The notes: generated by a model not told the origin, from the sequence alone. Shown: positions 8,100 through 17,122, numbered from the stretch's first letter. The stretch: 64,000 nucleotides of DNA from Anaerolineae bacterium (GCA_023151115.1 JAKLJP010000011.1:124001-188000); one strand, 5' to 3'. A program made the numbers and translations.

Positions 8100-9159
8100 G
8101 CTAAAAACTGTCGTTGACGAATTGATAGCTGAGGGTTATTTGCCGGTAGAGAAGCGAGGTGAGCTGACCGGGCTGTTAGCCGGTGAGGGAGTGGGCACAA
8201 CCTGGTATATTCAGGCAGCGGTGGGAATCAGTGCCTGGATTGCCGCCTTGTTTATCATCGGGTTTATTATTACCGGCATCATTTTAACCGAGTCGGCTCT
8301 CGCCTATTCGGTCACCGGTTTAATCTTTATTGTGGCCGCCGTCGGAATCAAATATCTTTTCCGCCGCTCGAACTTTGCCGGTCAACTGAGCCTGGCTATC
8401 AGCCTGGCCGGGCAGGGGCTGTTTGTGGCCGGCATCTACCTGGGTACCGAGAGCCTCCTGACCACCTGCCTGATCACTATTTTAATGGAGGCTACCCTGT
8501 TTTTGCTCTATCCCGGCCGGCTCCATCGCTTTATTTCGGCCCTGGTCATCCTGGGGGCGATCTTGACCTTGCTCTACGGGGAATGGGAAATCTATGAAGC
8601 CACCCATGGCCTGGTCATCCTGCTGCTGAGCCTGGCGCTCCTCATCTGGTCTGAAGATAGCTATTTTGTTAGCCAGGGATTGCGCTCGCTCTCCCGGCCC
8701 CTGGGCTACGCCGTCACTTTGACCCTCTTGGGCCTGTTATTACCCTCGGTTATCTACGAGATCAACTACGTCAAATATTGGTGGATCTCTACGCTGGGGC
8801 TGCTGGTCGTCAGCCTGTTGTTCTTCATCTACCTCCGCTTTGGGCGGAATGTCCTAAACCTCTCGCTGGCCCTCATGGCGGCTATGGCCGGAGGCGTCGT
8901 CGTCTTAAGCTTGCTCACCTGGCAGACGCCGGGGATTCTGGCCAGCCTGATCCTGCTGATCGTGGGCTTCTGGCGCGGACACCGGCTGGTGTGGGGACTG
9001 GCGGTGGCGTTCCTGGTCTTTTTTATCGGCGCTTTTTATTACCACCTGGCCCTTGACCTGTACGAGAAATCATTAATTTTGATGGGCAGCGGGGCGTTGC
9101 TTTTTCTGGCCCGCACCTTCTTACTGCGGCAGTTCAGGCCGGTTCAGGAGGCAGTTTGA
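8092..9159 (+). CDS. DUF4401 domain membrane protein
   Basis: 355 aa. ATG 8092 follows GGAGGTGG and lies inside the end of the upstream gene, so translation is probably coupled. Ten or so hydrophobic segments alternate with short loops, and a cytoplasmic N-terminal stretch (MAKLKTVVDELIAEGYLP) precedes them, as in DUF4401 proteins. The family's function is unknown. It stands between a DUF2157 and a GDYXXLXY gene, the usual order for this module. Confidence 0.85.
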   Translation: MAKLKTVVDELIAEGYLPVEKRGELTGLLAGEGVGTTWYIQAAVGISAWIAALFIIGFIITGIILTESALAYSVTGLIFIVAAVGIKYLFRRSNFAGQLSLAISLAGQGLFVAGIYLGTESLLTTCLITILMEATLFLLYPGRLHRFISALVILGAILTLLYGEWEIYEATHGLVILLLSLALLIWSEDSYFVSQGLRSLSRPLGYAVTLTLLGLLLPSVIYEINYVKYWWISTLGLLVVSLLFFIYLRFGRNVLNLSLALMAAMAGGVVVLSLLTWQTPGILASLILLIVGFWRGHRLVWGLAVAFLVFFIGAFYYHLALDLYEKSLILMGSGALLFLARTFLLRQFRPVQEAV

Positions 9160-9665
9160 TGTCAAATTTAACCTTACGCCACATCATCATGGGCCTGGTT
9201 GGACTGAGTATTTTAGCCTTTGTTAACGTCAACATTTTTCAAACGGAGACCCGCCTGACCCAGGGCCAGGTGATTTTTCTCCAACTGGCCCCGGTTGATC
9301 CCCGCTCGCTGATGCAAGGCGATTATATGCAGCTTAACTATGCTTTGAACAATGAGCTGAGCATGTTGAGCGACCTGCCGGAAAAGGGTCAACTGGTTTT
9401 GAAGCTCGACGGACAGAAGGTGGCTACCTTTAGCCGAGTCTACCAAGGCGGAGACCTGGCCGCGGATGAAATCTTGCTGAATTATCGCCGGTTGGAGTAT
9501 GGGCAGGTTCAGATTGGGCCGGATTCGTTCTTCTTTCAGGAAGGGCACGCCGATGATTACGCCGAGGCGAGATATGCCGCTCTGCGCGTGGCCGATAACG
9601 GCCAGAGCCTGCTGGTCGGGCTACGGAGTGAGACTCTGGCCCCTCTCGGTCCTTCCGACAATTAA
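9159..9665 (+). CDS. GDYXXLXY family protein
   Basis: 168 aa. ATG 9159 overlaps the upstream TGA by one base (TGATG). One N-terminal membrane anchor (residues ~8-26) is followed by an extracytoplasmic domain bearing the family motif GDYMQLNY (residues ~53-60), just after PVDPRSLMQ. Function unknown; it is the third partner of the DUF2157-DUF4401 module and probably its surface-exposed component. Confidence 0.9.
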   Translation: MSNLTLRHIIMGLVGLSILAFVNVNIFQTETRLTQGQVIFLQLAPVDPRSLMQGDYMQLNYALNNELSMLSDLPEKGQLVLKLDGQKVATFSRVYQGGDLAADEILLNYRRLEYGQVQIGPDSFFFQEGHADDYAEARYAALRVADNGQSLLVGLRSETLAPLGPSDN

Positions 9666-9687
9666 TAGACCTTACCTTGACAATCCA

Positions 9688-9762
9688 GGAAGCTTGGAAG
9701 GCTGGAAGACTTGCTTTGCTGCCCTACGGGTTGGTCAGGACTTACCAGCCTTCTAACCTTCC
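9688..9762. repeat. Short-word hairpin (GGAAG type) between convergent genes
   Basis: GGAAGCTTGGAAGGCTGGAAG (left half words) faces CCAGCCTTCTAACCTTCC (right). It separates two convergent genes and may work as a two-way terminator. A sister locus with nearly the same word is at 39648-39731. Confidence 0.6.
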
Positions 9763-9771
9763 GCGGTCAAT

Positions 9772-10677
9772 TCAGTGGTTCAGAAAATTATGAACTTGTT
9801 TGTCGGTGGGCAGAGCGCCGCGAGCGCCATAGCCTTGAATGGAAAGCGCTGCGGCTGCCTGGGCATAACGCAGCGCTTGATCGAGAGGAAATTTACGCAG
9901 ATAGGCCGTTAAAAATGCGGCGGTAAAACAGTCGCCGGCCCCGGTAGTGTCAACAACCGGTACTTGAAAGGCGGGACACCGGACAACGCCTTGAGCGTGG
10001 CAAGCCAGCGCCCCTTGTGCGCCCAGGGTAAAAATAACCAACTCAGGACCGAGGGCACGCAGTTCCTGGGCAGCTTGCTCATAATCGGTGCCTGATATGT
10101 CGGCCTTGAAAAAGGCCAGATCAAGCAAAGCCAGCGCCTGGCCGAGTGCCTCGTCCTGCAACCCGGCAACTGGCTCAATATCGGCGCTCAGCAAACCGCC
10201 GGCAGCGTGAACAACCCTGGCGACGCGGGCCAACTGGTCAAGATCATAAACCGTGCTGTAGACAAGCTTGGCTTGGCCTAAATAGATGCTGAGGGCAGAG
10301 TCAAGCACCAGGGTGTTGAAGGCGGTGGGAACAACGATAATTGCCTTTTCGCCGGAAGGATCAATCAGGATGGTGGTGAAATTGGTCTGGGTGTTTGGTT
10401 CAACCACAACGTGAGTCGCGTCAACGCCAAAGCGGCGCAGATCCTTTAAAACCAGTTCGCCTTCGACGTCATCGCCGATCCAACTGACCAACCCGGTGCG
10501 CAAGCCAAGCCGGCTGGCCGCGCAAACGACATTGCCCCCCATCCCGCCGGGCTGTTTACCCAGCAAGCTGCCCAGCACCTTCTGATCGTGGCCGGGCAAG
10601 ACCGGCACGCTGAGTAAAATATCAACCCACGACTTATCAACAGCGATTAAATCAAAAGAGGGCTGCCGCTCGTTTAT
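9772..10677 (-). CDS. PfkB-family carbohydrate kinase; start codon unusual
   Basis: A ribokinase-like sugar or nucleoside kinase: GGMGGNVVCAASRLG substrate-side motif and the ATP/anion-hole motif DTTGAGDCFTAAF near the C-terminus. The first standard start (GTG at 10608) would remove the first beta strand. The same frame continues upstream with a good family N-terminus (SFDLIAVDKSWVDILLSV) up to a stop at 10690, and no ATG, GTG or TTG lies in that stretch. An AGGGAG site precedes an ATA at 10677-10675, so I give the ATA-initiated form of ~301 aa. Either ATA is used, or the start was mutated. The 119-aa gene upstream ends 12 bp before this ATA; the two look co-transcribed. Substrate not predictable. 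Confidence 0.8.
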   Translation of the reverse strand: MNERQPSFDLIAVDKSWVDILLSVPVLPGHDQKVLGSLLGKQPGGMGGNVVCAASRLGLRTGLVSWIGDDVEGELVLKDLRRFGVDATHVVVEPNTQTNFTTILIDPSGEKAIIVVPTAFNTLVLDSALSIYLGQAKLVYSTVYDLDQLARVARVVHAAGGLLSADIEPVAGLQDEALGQALALLDLAFFKADISGTDYEQAAQELRALGPELVIFTLGAQGALACHAQGVVRCPAFQVPVVDTTGAGDCFTAAFLTAYLRKFPLDQALRYAQAAAALSIQGYGARGALPTDKQVHNFLNH

Positions 10678-10689
10678 TGTTGGCTCCCT

Positions 10690-11049
10690 TTATTCGCGAG
10701 GCCGGCCAGTTTCCTCAAATGAACCCACCCGATGAACAGGCACGGTGGAAATCTGGCGGATCAGGCCGCGTCCGGCCCAGACAGGTTCATGCTCGCAGAC
10801 AAAAACGCGGGCGATCTGTTTCACCTCGTCCCCCTCCACCACCCAAGCATCGGTGGAGTTGCAGAGGTGACAGGGAATAGGCAGACCGGTCGCCGCGTCG
10901 TGGATACGAAATGTCACTGCCGGGGGATTTGGCTCCCAGACTCCCTGACCAACCCAGTGGTCATACATCCGCTCCAGGGGGGACTGAGCTTGGTTCCAGG
11001 CCTCGAAAGCGATTTGGTCAAATTCATGTTCAAGATTTTGTTGCAGCAT
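10690..11049 (-). CDS. Small protein of unknown function with CxxC
   Basis: 119 aa, ATG 11049 after a clear AGGAGG nine bases upstream. I do not recognise a family. Visible features are an acidic, aromatic-rich N-terminus (MYDHWVGQGVWEPNPP), then PCHLCN (a CxxC) at ~60-64 and a later VFVCEHEP, so up to three Cys and one His could bind a metal as a small zinc ribbon. It precedes the PfkB kinase in what looks like a two-gene operon with its own promoter. Confidence 0.7.
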   Translation of the reverse strand: MLQQNLEHEFDQIAFEAWNQAQSPLERMYDHWVGQGVWEPNPPAVTFRIHDAATGLPIPCHLCNSTDAWVVEGDEVKQIARVFVCEHEPVWAGRGLIRQISTVPVHRVGSFEETGRPRE

Positions 11050-11177
11050 TAGACTTAGCCTCCTGATTATTTGTGATTGAACATGTGCTGTGGCTTATCC
11101 TGTTCTATCATTCCCCCTTGAAACAGAACAGGTCTGCTCTACTGGCGCAGAGTAGAAATGCCTTGTCACTTCTCTTA

Positions 11178-11206
11178 TTTATAGCATTTAATCAGGCGGT
11201 TGTCTA
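11178..11206 (-). promoter_or_regulatory. Minus-strand promoter for the small protein/PfkB operon
   Basis: Read on the minus strand: TAGACA (11206-11201), 17 bp spacer, TATAAA (11183-11178), about 125 bp upstream of the start codon. Confidence 0.5.
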
Positions 11207-11280
11207 TTATCAATTTGGGTAGTTTACTCAAAAAAGAGGACTATTCTTTATAACTCTGTTAGTTCAAGAATAAATAAATA

Positions 11281-11301
11281 GGCTCACCCTAAAGGTGAGC
11301 C
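11281..11301 (-). terminator. Terminator hairpin behind fae
   Basis: GGCTCACC and GGTGAGCC form a perfect 8-bp stem with a 5-base loop, 40 bp downstream of the fae stop. On the minus strand it is followed by a T/A-rich tract. Confidence 0.65.
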
Positions 11302-11340
11302 AGATAGAGTTATTGTTGAAAATTTGAGGAGTCGCTGGAG

Positions 11341-11853
11341 TTAGCCTTCGGCCCCTTCAGCAAAGGGATGGCGGGCGGTGGCTTCTTGTGCCAATACCTC
11401 GTCTATAGTAGGTTTGCCACTCATAGCGCGTTTGATCCCTTCTTTGGTGGCCTGGTAGTTATAATCATAAATCTTTTTGGTGTCTTCGGCTTCCCAATGG
11501 ATAAAAACCCCCACGATGATGCAGAGATCATCAACTTGATCTTTGGGAATGACCCCGGCTTTAACCGAGTCAACCACCCCGCGAGCCACAGCTGCCTGAG
11601 CCGGCCCAAACATTTGCACAGCTTGTTTGGCCCCTTTTATGGTGACTTTGTTGGTCATAATTGTGTCGGGCTTGGCCGGTAGATTGGGGGTAATCAGCGA
11701 CAGTAATGAAGTGAACCCATCGGTCTGATTGACCAAAGAGGCTGCAAAAGCCTGTCCTACCGGGCCATCTTTTGGGCCGATGACAATATCAACGTGAGCA
11801 ACTTCATTGCCCTCGCCAACCAAAGCTTCACCGACCATCATTACTTTACTCAT
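11341..11853 (-). CDS. fae: Formaldehyde-activating enzyme (Fae)
   Basis: 170 aa, the usual Fae length. Fae condenses formaldehyde with tetrahydromethanopterin to methylene-H4MPT, the entry step of the H4MPT pathway and the main formaldehyde trap in methylotrophs. The N-terminal block GNEVAHVDIVIG carries the catalytic His (residue 20), followed by GPVGQAFAASL and the IMTNKVTIKG segment. ATG 11853 has AAGGAGA seven bases upstream. It stands alone between its own promoter (12039-12011) and a terminator hairpin, on the opposite strand from the large H4MPT island that begins 5.6 kb away. The other pathway genes there (mtdB, mch, ftr, fmdABCD) support a true Fae rather than a Fae-like paralogue. 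Confidence 0.96.
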   Translation of the reverse strand: MSKVMMVGEALVGEGNEVAHVDIVIGPKDGPVGQAFAASLVNQTDGFTSLLSLITPNLPAKPDTIMTNKVTIKGAKQAVQMFGPAQAAVARGVVDSVKAGVIPKDQVDDLCIIVGVFIHWEAEDTKKIYDYNYQATKEGIKRAMSGKPTIDEVLAQEATARHPFAEGAEG

Positions 11854-11889
11854 AAAGTATCTCCTTTGATAATAAGAATAATTTTTATA

Positions 11890-11917
11890 CGGACAAAAAC
11901 AATGGTGACTTTGTCCG
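11890..11917. promoter_or_regulatory. Inverted repeat in the fae leader
   Basis: CGGACAAA and TTTGTCCG are perfect 8-bp arms 12 bp apart, inside the ~150-nt fae 5' leader. It could be an operator or an mRNA structure; a smaller CAAC-TATG-GTTG palindrome lies next to it at 11922-11933. Confidence 0.5.
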
Positions 11918-12010
11918 AAATCAACTATGGTTGACGAACCGGGCCAGCAGCATCGTTCTATATGAGAGGCAAAACGCTAAACAAGATGACAGGGGATATA
12001 TGAGCCTAAC

Positions 12011-12039
12011 CTTATACATTAAGCGCCTATTCTTGTCAA
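12011..12039 (-). promoter_or_regulatory. Strong minus-strand promoter of fae
   Basis: On the minus strand: TTGACA (12039-12034, perfect -35), 17-bp spacer, TATAAG (12016-12011). The transcript would have a ~150-nt leader before the fae ATG at 11853. Confidence 0.8.
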
Positions 12040-12089
12040 ATTTTTCCAGGCGTCGTACTATTAGAGTGGTTATTTTGGATTAAGCCAAG

Positions 12090-12255
12090 AAACTGTCTGA
12101 AAAGTGGCTGAGACAGGAGTGCAAACCTTGGCTTGCCTTGCCCGGCTTTTCAGACAGCCTTTAAGGGGCGGTTTGTCGAAAGTTGTGTAAATTGCCCGTC
12201 TCCCTCAAGGGAATCGGGGTTTAACACAAAATTTGTGATACCGCCCTTTAAGGAG
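12090..12255. repeat. Composite palindromic element upstream of a small gene
   Basis: Two inverted pairs are visible: AACTGTCTGAAAAG with CTTTTCAGACAG, and TTTAAGGGGCGGT with ACCGCCCTTTAA enclosing a further inner pair (GTGTAAATT / AACACAAAATTT-like). It ends in the AAGGAG used by the downstream gene. Confidence 0.55.
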
Positions 12256-12261
12256 ATGGGT

Positions 12262-12522
12262 ATGTGTGTCTGTGCTGTACCAACCACCCCGTTTGAAGGA
12301 GTGACGGTCTACGGGCGCCGCCAGGCTGCCGACTACCAGGAAGTGCGCCGATTTTTTGAGGATCGTGGGGTAGTATTTGATCTTGCCGATATCGAATGTG
12401 ACCCGACCAGCTTACAGCGGATGGTCCAATTATCGGGCCAGCAAGAGGCAGTTGTCATCGAAATCGGCCAGAATATTTTTGTCGGTCTCAATCCCCAGGC
12501 GCTTGACCGCGTTCTCCCCTGA
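12262..12522 (+). CDS. Small glutaredoxin/thioredoxin-fold protein lacking the active-site CxxC
   Basis: 86 aa from ATG 12262; AAGGAG at 12250-12254 fits this start better than the in-frame codons upstream, which lie in a repeat. The pattern VTVYGRRQAADYQEVRRFF, FDLADIECDP and a late VVIEIGQNIFVG looks like a glutaredoxin or NrdH fold. The CxxC site is replaced by GRRQ, and the only cysteines are in the N-terminal MCVCAV and in IECDP. It is probably redox-inactive or a Spx/ArsC-like relative. It is the only plus-strand gene between fae and the DUF2193-like gene. Confidence 0.65.
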   Translation: MCVCAVPTTPFEGVTVYGRRQAADYQEVRRFFEDRGVVFDLADIECDPTSLQRMVQLSGQQEAVVIEIGQNIFVGLNPQALDRVLP

Positions 12523-12558
12523 TCGAGACAAATCACCCGCGGCCAACCAGGGAAGAAA

Positions 12559-13650
12559 CTATTTCAGGTACTTCTGCTTAAGTTCATCGGCCATGCTGAT
12601 ATGGAGATAGTCCAGCACGGTCCCGCTGGCTTCTTTGAGCCGCATCGTTTCAACCAGGCTGGCATATTGTCCACCGACCATGCCGTCAGCGATCAAAGCA
12701 GCTCCCTGGGCTGCTTCTTTGGCCACCTGGGCAATGCCCGAGATACGGTGCACCGGGGCAAAGCGGCTTAAACGGTCGGCCAGTTCTTCGCGCACGGCCG
12801 GGATACGACACAGCCGGCCTGAGAGCAGAATCTCTCGGACATTGGGCACAACCGCCATTTCCGCCGCCACACTTTTCTTGACCCCTTCAAACAGGGCTTC
12901 CCAGGCCCGGCGCGCCGCCGGAACTGTTTCCCTCAGCTCCAAGGCCGCTTCGGGTGAAAGGGCCGGCTGGCCAGTCATGGCCGCCACCCCGCCGGAAAAA
13001 AGCACGGATTTGGGAAAAGTACCCAACAGATAGGCCAGTTCTCCATCCATTGCTCCCAGCGAGTAGAAGCCCGGTCCGCCGCTGGAGCCGCCCAGTCCAT
13101 CCACCACCTGTCCACCCTGCACGGTCATTACCGCGGTGTAAGCGCCGCCCACCTCGACAAAAATGAAGCTGGTGGCATTATAGGCAATATGATGCCGCCG
13201 GGCCTGGTCTATGATGCCCAGGGCCAAACAGCAAAGTTTGTCGGCGGTGCCCATATCAATTTTGTTGGCTTTGCGATGTTCCGGCACGGTGGGCAGATGG
13301 ATGACCCCCGGCATAAACTGAACAGGTAGCCCGGTTGTTTTCAAAATGGAGATCATCTGGCCCATTCCGCCCAACACCGAAACCTGGTTACGCTCCCGTT
13401 CATCGGCCAGGATAAACAGGAAAAGTTCTTGCTCGTCAAACTCCTCGATGCTGACCCAGGGCAGGCCGTAGCCGGAAGGGCCAATGACCAAATCAAGGGG
13501 TTGGGCTGCCTGTAAGGCGTCTACCAAAATCTGGGGGTTGGCTCCAATCTCGGCGGAAGGAATGGTGGTATCCAGAAAGACCCGTCCATCTTCCAGTCCG
13601 CATAGATCAAAACTCACTGTGCCCGGATCAATGCCGATAACTCGTGACAT
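12559..13650 (-). CDS. DUF1464 family protein (butyrate-kinase-like ASKHA fold)
   Basis: 363 aa. MSRVIGIDPGTVSFDLCGL at the N-terminus is an ASKHA phosphate-1 loop; GGSSGGPG and LFSGGVAA are later nucleotide-site motifs. The DUF1464 family is best known from archaea and is annotated as a predicted butyrate kinase without biochemical proof. ATG 13650 follows TAAGGAGGT. The SARP-type regulator gene ends 21 bp upstream, so the two form an operon. Its place between fae and the H4MPT island suggests an archaeal-type gene that travelled with the C1 genes; that is inference. Confidence 0.82.
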   Translation of the reverse strand: MSRVIGIDPGTVSFDLCGLEDGRVFLDTTIPSAEIGANPQILVDALQAAQPLDLVIGPSGYGLPWVSIEEFDEQELFLFILADERERNQVSVLGGMGQMISILKTTGLPVQFMPGVIHLPTVPEHRKANKIDMGTADKLCCLALGIIDQARRHHIAYNATSFIFVEVGGAYTAVMTVQGGQVVDGLGGSSGGPGFYSLGAMDGELAYLLGTFPKSVLFSGGVAAMTGQPALSPEAALELRETVPAARRAWEALFEGVKKSVAAEMAVVPNVREILLSGRLCRIPAVREELADRLSRFAPVHRISGIAQVAKEAAQGAALIADGMVGGQYASLVETMRLKEASGTVLDYLHISMADELKQKYLK

Positions 13651-13671
13651 AAGTCTACCTCCTTAAAAACG

Positions 13672-16600
13672 TCAATTTTTATAGAACAGGGCTGTTTGGC
13701 CCATCTTTTCGACTAATATCTCGGCCACCCGCTCGTCGAGACTATTGGTTTTGCCTTTTTCGTGAGCGGTGTTTGTGACTTGTCCTGGCAATTTAGCTGT
13801 TAACTCAGCCCAAAGACGGCTGGCTCTATCTCTGGTTTCTTGTTTGCTGGCAGTGTGGTGGAGAGAAAGAGTAAGCAGTTCCAGAGCTTGTTCTACTCTA
13901 TTCTCCTTGATAAGAAGTTTAGCAAAATCGGTTAAAATATCTAAAATTATCGGGACAGCCTGAATTTCTTGGGTAGATTTGAGAGCCTCAAGTAGATATG
14001 CTCTGGCTTCATTAAATTCCCCCAGCGCATAGGCCACAGTCCCTAAAGCATGGAGCGACTGGGTGATCCCTCGTTGGTAAGCCAGTTTTCTGGCAATAGT
14101 CAAACTGTCGGTTAACAATTGCCTGGCCTCCCCTTGCTCTCCCAATAAATAGGTTGTATACCCCAAATAATATGAGGTCATAGCAACACCCAGGGAGTAA
14201 TCCAGTTCCTTACAGGTCTGCAAAACCTCTTGGTGAAGTCGTTTAGCTTCGGTGTACCGGCCCAGACTCCGGGCAACCGTCCCTAATAAGTTCATGCAAA
14301 AGGCAATCCCGCTCCGATAACCAAACTCTCTAAAAATAGTCAGGCTCTCTTGAGCCAGAGCTTTTGCTTCAGCATACTCACCCAGGCTGATAGCGATCAT
14401 ACTTAGGTATTCCAGCGACAACGCCTCCTCCCACCGATCGCCAATCTCTCTGGCTATTTTCAACCCTTCCAGGCAGAACTGCCTGGCCTCCCGATACTCC
14501 CCCAGATTATGGGCGGCAATCCCCAGTAAATTGAGCGAAAAAGCAATACCGCTGCGATAGCCAAATTCCCTAAAAATGACTAATCCCCTTTGGGCTATCG
14601 CTTGGGCATCCACATATTCCCCCAGGCTGATGGCAATCATCCCCAAATACTGAAGAATCAGGGCCTGTTTCCAGCGATCTCCCATCTTTTCGGCGATGCC
14701 CAAACTTTCCTGGCAAAGCTGCTTGGCCTCGACGTACTCACCTAAAGCCCAGGCAATCGCCCCCAAATAATTGAGGCCCAGCGGCGCATCCTGGCGGAGT
14801 ATAACATCTTGAAAAATAGCCAGCCCTTCTTGCTTGATGGCTCTGGCCTGGTCATAGTGGCCCAGGCTGGCGCAGAAGACCCCTTGTCGAGCCAAAACAT
14901 GGCCCATCATTTTGTCTATTTGCCGGTCGGGACCGGCCTTTTCCCTGGCGCTGCGCAAAGTTGTGGCGGCATGCCTGAAGAGCGCTTCACCCTCCTGGAA
15001 CCAACTTTGCATATTATGGATCAGGAATAGACCTTCGCGATACTTTTCAAAATCCTCTTCCCGCCTGGTAGCCACAGCCCAATACCACCCGGCTCGCAAA
15101 TTGTCAATTTCCAGGCTGACAGCCGCTAAAGCTTCCTTTTGCTGTCCCTTTTTGAGACGAGTTTCTTGTTCCTGTAAAAATTCGGCGTAATGGCTACAGT
15201 GCCGATCTTTGGCTCTTTTTTTCTCATCAGGGTTCTCGGCCAGTTTTTTAGCGCCATACTGGCGCAAAAGTTCATGGATGCAGTAGCGGTCTATATCGGT
15301 CCGGCGGAGCAACGATTTGTCTACTAAAGCCGATAACAGAAACGCGGAAGCGCCCACCACTTGCTCGGCAGATTTTCGACTGAAACCGCCCCAGAAAACC
15401 GATAGCTGCCTGAATACGCTTCGTTCCTCCTCAGAGAGAAGCCCCCAGGAATGTTCAAACACTGCCGGCAAGCTGCGATGTCGTTGGGGAATATTTTGGA
15501 GCGAAGTGGTCAGAAAATCGTAGTTTTTTTCAATCTCCACGGCAATTTCCCGGCAAGAGAAGGTGCGGGTCCAGGCTGCGGCCAGCTCGATGCCCAGGGG
15601 CAGCCCCTCAACCAGCCGGCAAATGCGGGCCACTGCCGATTTATCCAGAAATCTTAGCCAAAAATCGGCCTGTACCTGCTGGGCCCGCTGGAGAAACAAC
15701 TGGACGGCGCTATAATTCTCTAGCGGTGTCATGTCTTCACTTTCGGGAAACGGTAGCCCTTGCAGGTCCAAAATCCATTCCTCGCGCAAACCAAGCCGTT
15801 CTCGTGAAGTAACCAACATTTTTAGCTGTGGAGCGCGTTGCAGAATCTCTCCCAGTAAGTCCGCTCCCGGAATTAAGTGCTCAAAGTTATCCAGCAGCAG
15901 AAGCATTTCCTTATCGCTGAGATAGTTTATGAGTTGTGTTTTCGGATCGCCTCGACCATAAAGCGGAAATTTGAGCGCATTGGCCATACTTGAGATAAGG
16001 AACTCAGTTGAACTGGTGGAGGATAAGGCGATAAAGCAGACGCCCTGTCGAAAGTGATTGGTGGCAGCGGCAGCCTGGAGGGCCAGGCGGGTTTTACCTA
16101 TACCCCCCAGGCCAATAATCGTTAAAAGCCGGCAGGCCGGATTGGTTAGATACTGCTCGATGAGGGCCAGTTCTTTTTCGCGGCCAATAAAAGAAGTGGC
16201 CTGCGCCGGCAAATTATTATAAACGAAGGGAACTGGCGTAGGGGTCGCAGAGGGCAGGCTTTCTTGACCCGAGGAGATTTGAGCTTCATGCTTTAAGTCG
16301 CCCGACCGGATTTGTTCATAGACCTGAACCGTTTCTTTGCTTGGCTCCACTCCCAGTTCTTCGGTCAGGTAGCGACGACAGATTTCAAACTGAGCCAGGG
16401 CGGCGCTTCGCTGCCCACTCTGGGCTAGCAGTATCATTTTTTGGCGATGCGCCTCTTCCTCGCCGGGATCTATGTCCAAAAGCCGAGAAATGAATTGAAA
16501 CGCTTGATCCGCCTCGTTGTGGCTGATGGAATGAACGATGAGGTCGCGTAAAACCTGGATAATCCGCAGCCGCCAGTTTTCCTGTTCCAACCTGAGCCAC

Positions 16601-17019
16601 TGCTCAAATTCAGGGCAGTCGTCCAGAGACATCCCGGCCATAAAATCGCCCCGATACAGGTCGGCGGCCATCATCCAGGCGCCCACTTCACTCTGGGCGG
16701 TCAGTTCCTTGAATACCTTTAGGTCTAGCCAGGTTGAGGGGAGATAGTGAAACTGGACGGTATAGTAATTAACTTCAAGACAGCCCGGCCATAGGCTCAA
16801 AATGTTGTGAAGCGCCTGGCTTAGGTTGTTGCGGCCTCGGGACTCGGATTGATCCGGCCAGAAGAGTTCCACCAGATAACTGCGTGAGATTGGCTGACCA
16901 TGGGCGGCCAGATAGCAGAGGAGAGCCAGCACCTTGCGCGATTTGAAACCCTGGATTGGCTCACCATCTCGATCCACGTGAATTGGACCTAACAACTGAA
17001 GGCGAAAAAGAGACGCCAT
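13672..17019 (-). CDS. SARP/BTAD-NB-ARC-TPR transcriptional regulator
   Basis: 1115 aa. It has an N-terminal winged-helix plus bacterial transcriptional activation domain (residues ~5-245; LFWPDQSESRGRNNLSQAL and the LGVEPSKET end of BTAD). An NB-ARC ATPase follows, with P-loop GLGGIGKTRLA (303-313) and Walker B LLLLDNFEHL. The C-terminal ~450 residues are TPR repeats of ~40 residues (LGEYVEAKQLCQESL, LGEYVDAQAIAQRGL and similar). Such regulators switch on nearby genes when a ligand or partner is sensed by the NB-ARC/TPR part. It is divergent from the DUF2193-like gene across a 420-bp region holding palindromes, and upstream of DUF1464 in one operon, so control of the C1 island or of fae is a reasonable guess. 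ATG 17019 has GGGAG before it. Confidence 0.92.
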   Translation of the reverse strand: MASLFRLQLLGPIHVDRDGEPIQGFKSRKVLALLCYLAAHGQPISRSYLVELFWPDQSESRGRNNLSQALHNILSLWPGCLEVNYYTVQFHYLPSTWLDLKVFKELTAQSEVGAWMMAADLYRGDFMAGMSLDDCPEFEQWLRLEQENWRLRIIQVLRDLIVHSISHNEADQAFQFISRLLDIDPGEEEAHRQKMILLAQSGQRSAALAQFEICRRYLTEELGVEPSKETVQVYEQIRSGDLKHEAQISSGQESLPSATPTPVPFVYNNLPAQATSFIGREKELALIEQYLTNPACRLLTIIGLGGIGKTRLALQAAAATNHFRQGVCFIALSSTSSTEFLISSMANALKFPLYGRGDPKTQLINYLSDKEMLLLLDNFEHLIPGADLLGEILQRAPQLKMLVTSRERLGLREEWILDLQGLPFPESEDMTPLENYSAVQLFLQRAQQVQADFWLRFLDKSAVARICRLVEGLPLGIELAAAWTRTFSCREIAVEIEKNYDFLTTSLQNIPQRHRSLPAVFEHSWGLLSEEERSVFRQLSVFWGGFSRKSAEQVVGASAFLLSALVDKSLLRRTDIDRYCIHELLRQYGAKKLAENPDEKKRAKDRHCSHYAEFLQEQETRLKKGQQKEALAAVSLEIDNLRAGWYWAVATRREEDFEKYREGLFLIHNMQSWFQEGEALFRHAATTLRSAREKAGPDRQIDKMMGHVLARQGVFCASLGHYDQARAIKQEGLAIFQDVILRQDAPLGLNYLGAIAWALGEYVEAKQLCQESLGIAEKMGDRWKQALILQYLGMIAISLGEYVDAQAIAQRGLVIFREFGYRSGIAFSLNLLGIAAHNLGEYREARQFCLEGLKIAREIGDRWEEALSLEYLSMIAISLGEYAEAKALAQESLTIFREFGYRSGIAFCMNLLGTVARSLGRYTEAKRLHQEVLQTCKELDYSLGVAMTSYYLGYTTYLLGEQGEARQLLTDSLTIARKLAYQRGITQSLHALGTVAYALGEFNEARAYLLEALKSTQEIQAVPIILDILTDFAKLLIKENRVEQALELLTLSLHHTASKQETRDRASRLWAELTAKLPGQVTNTAHEKGKTNSLDERVAEILVEKMGQTALFYKN

Positions 17020-17103
17020 CGAATCTTTCTCCCAGTTACTTTGCTTCTCTAGCAGTTTAGAAAGAGTTAAGAAATGATTTGGAAACGATAAAGGTTTATA
17101 ATT

Positions 17104-17122
17104 TTATAGTCAGAGACTATAA
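17104..17122. promoter_or_regulatory. Perfect palindrome in the divergent SARP/DUF2193 region
   Basis: TTATAGTC-AGA-GACTATAA, 8-bp arms, 85 bp upstream of the SARP start codon. It is a candidate operator for the regulator or a related protein. Confidence 0.5.
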
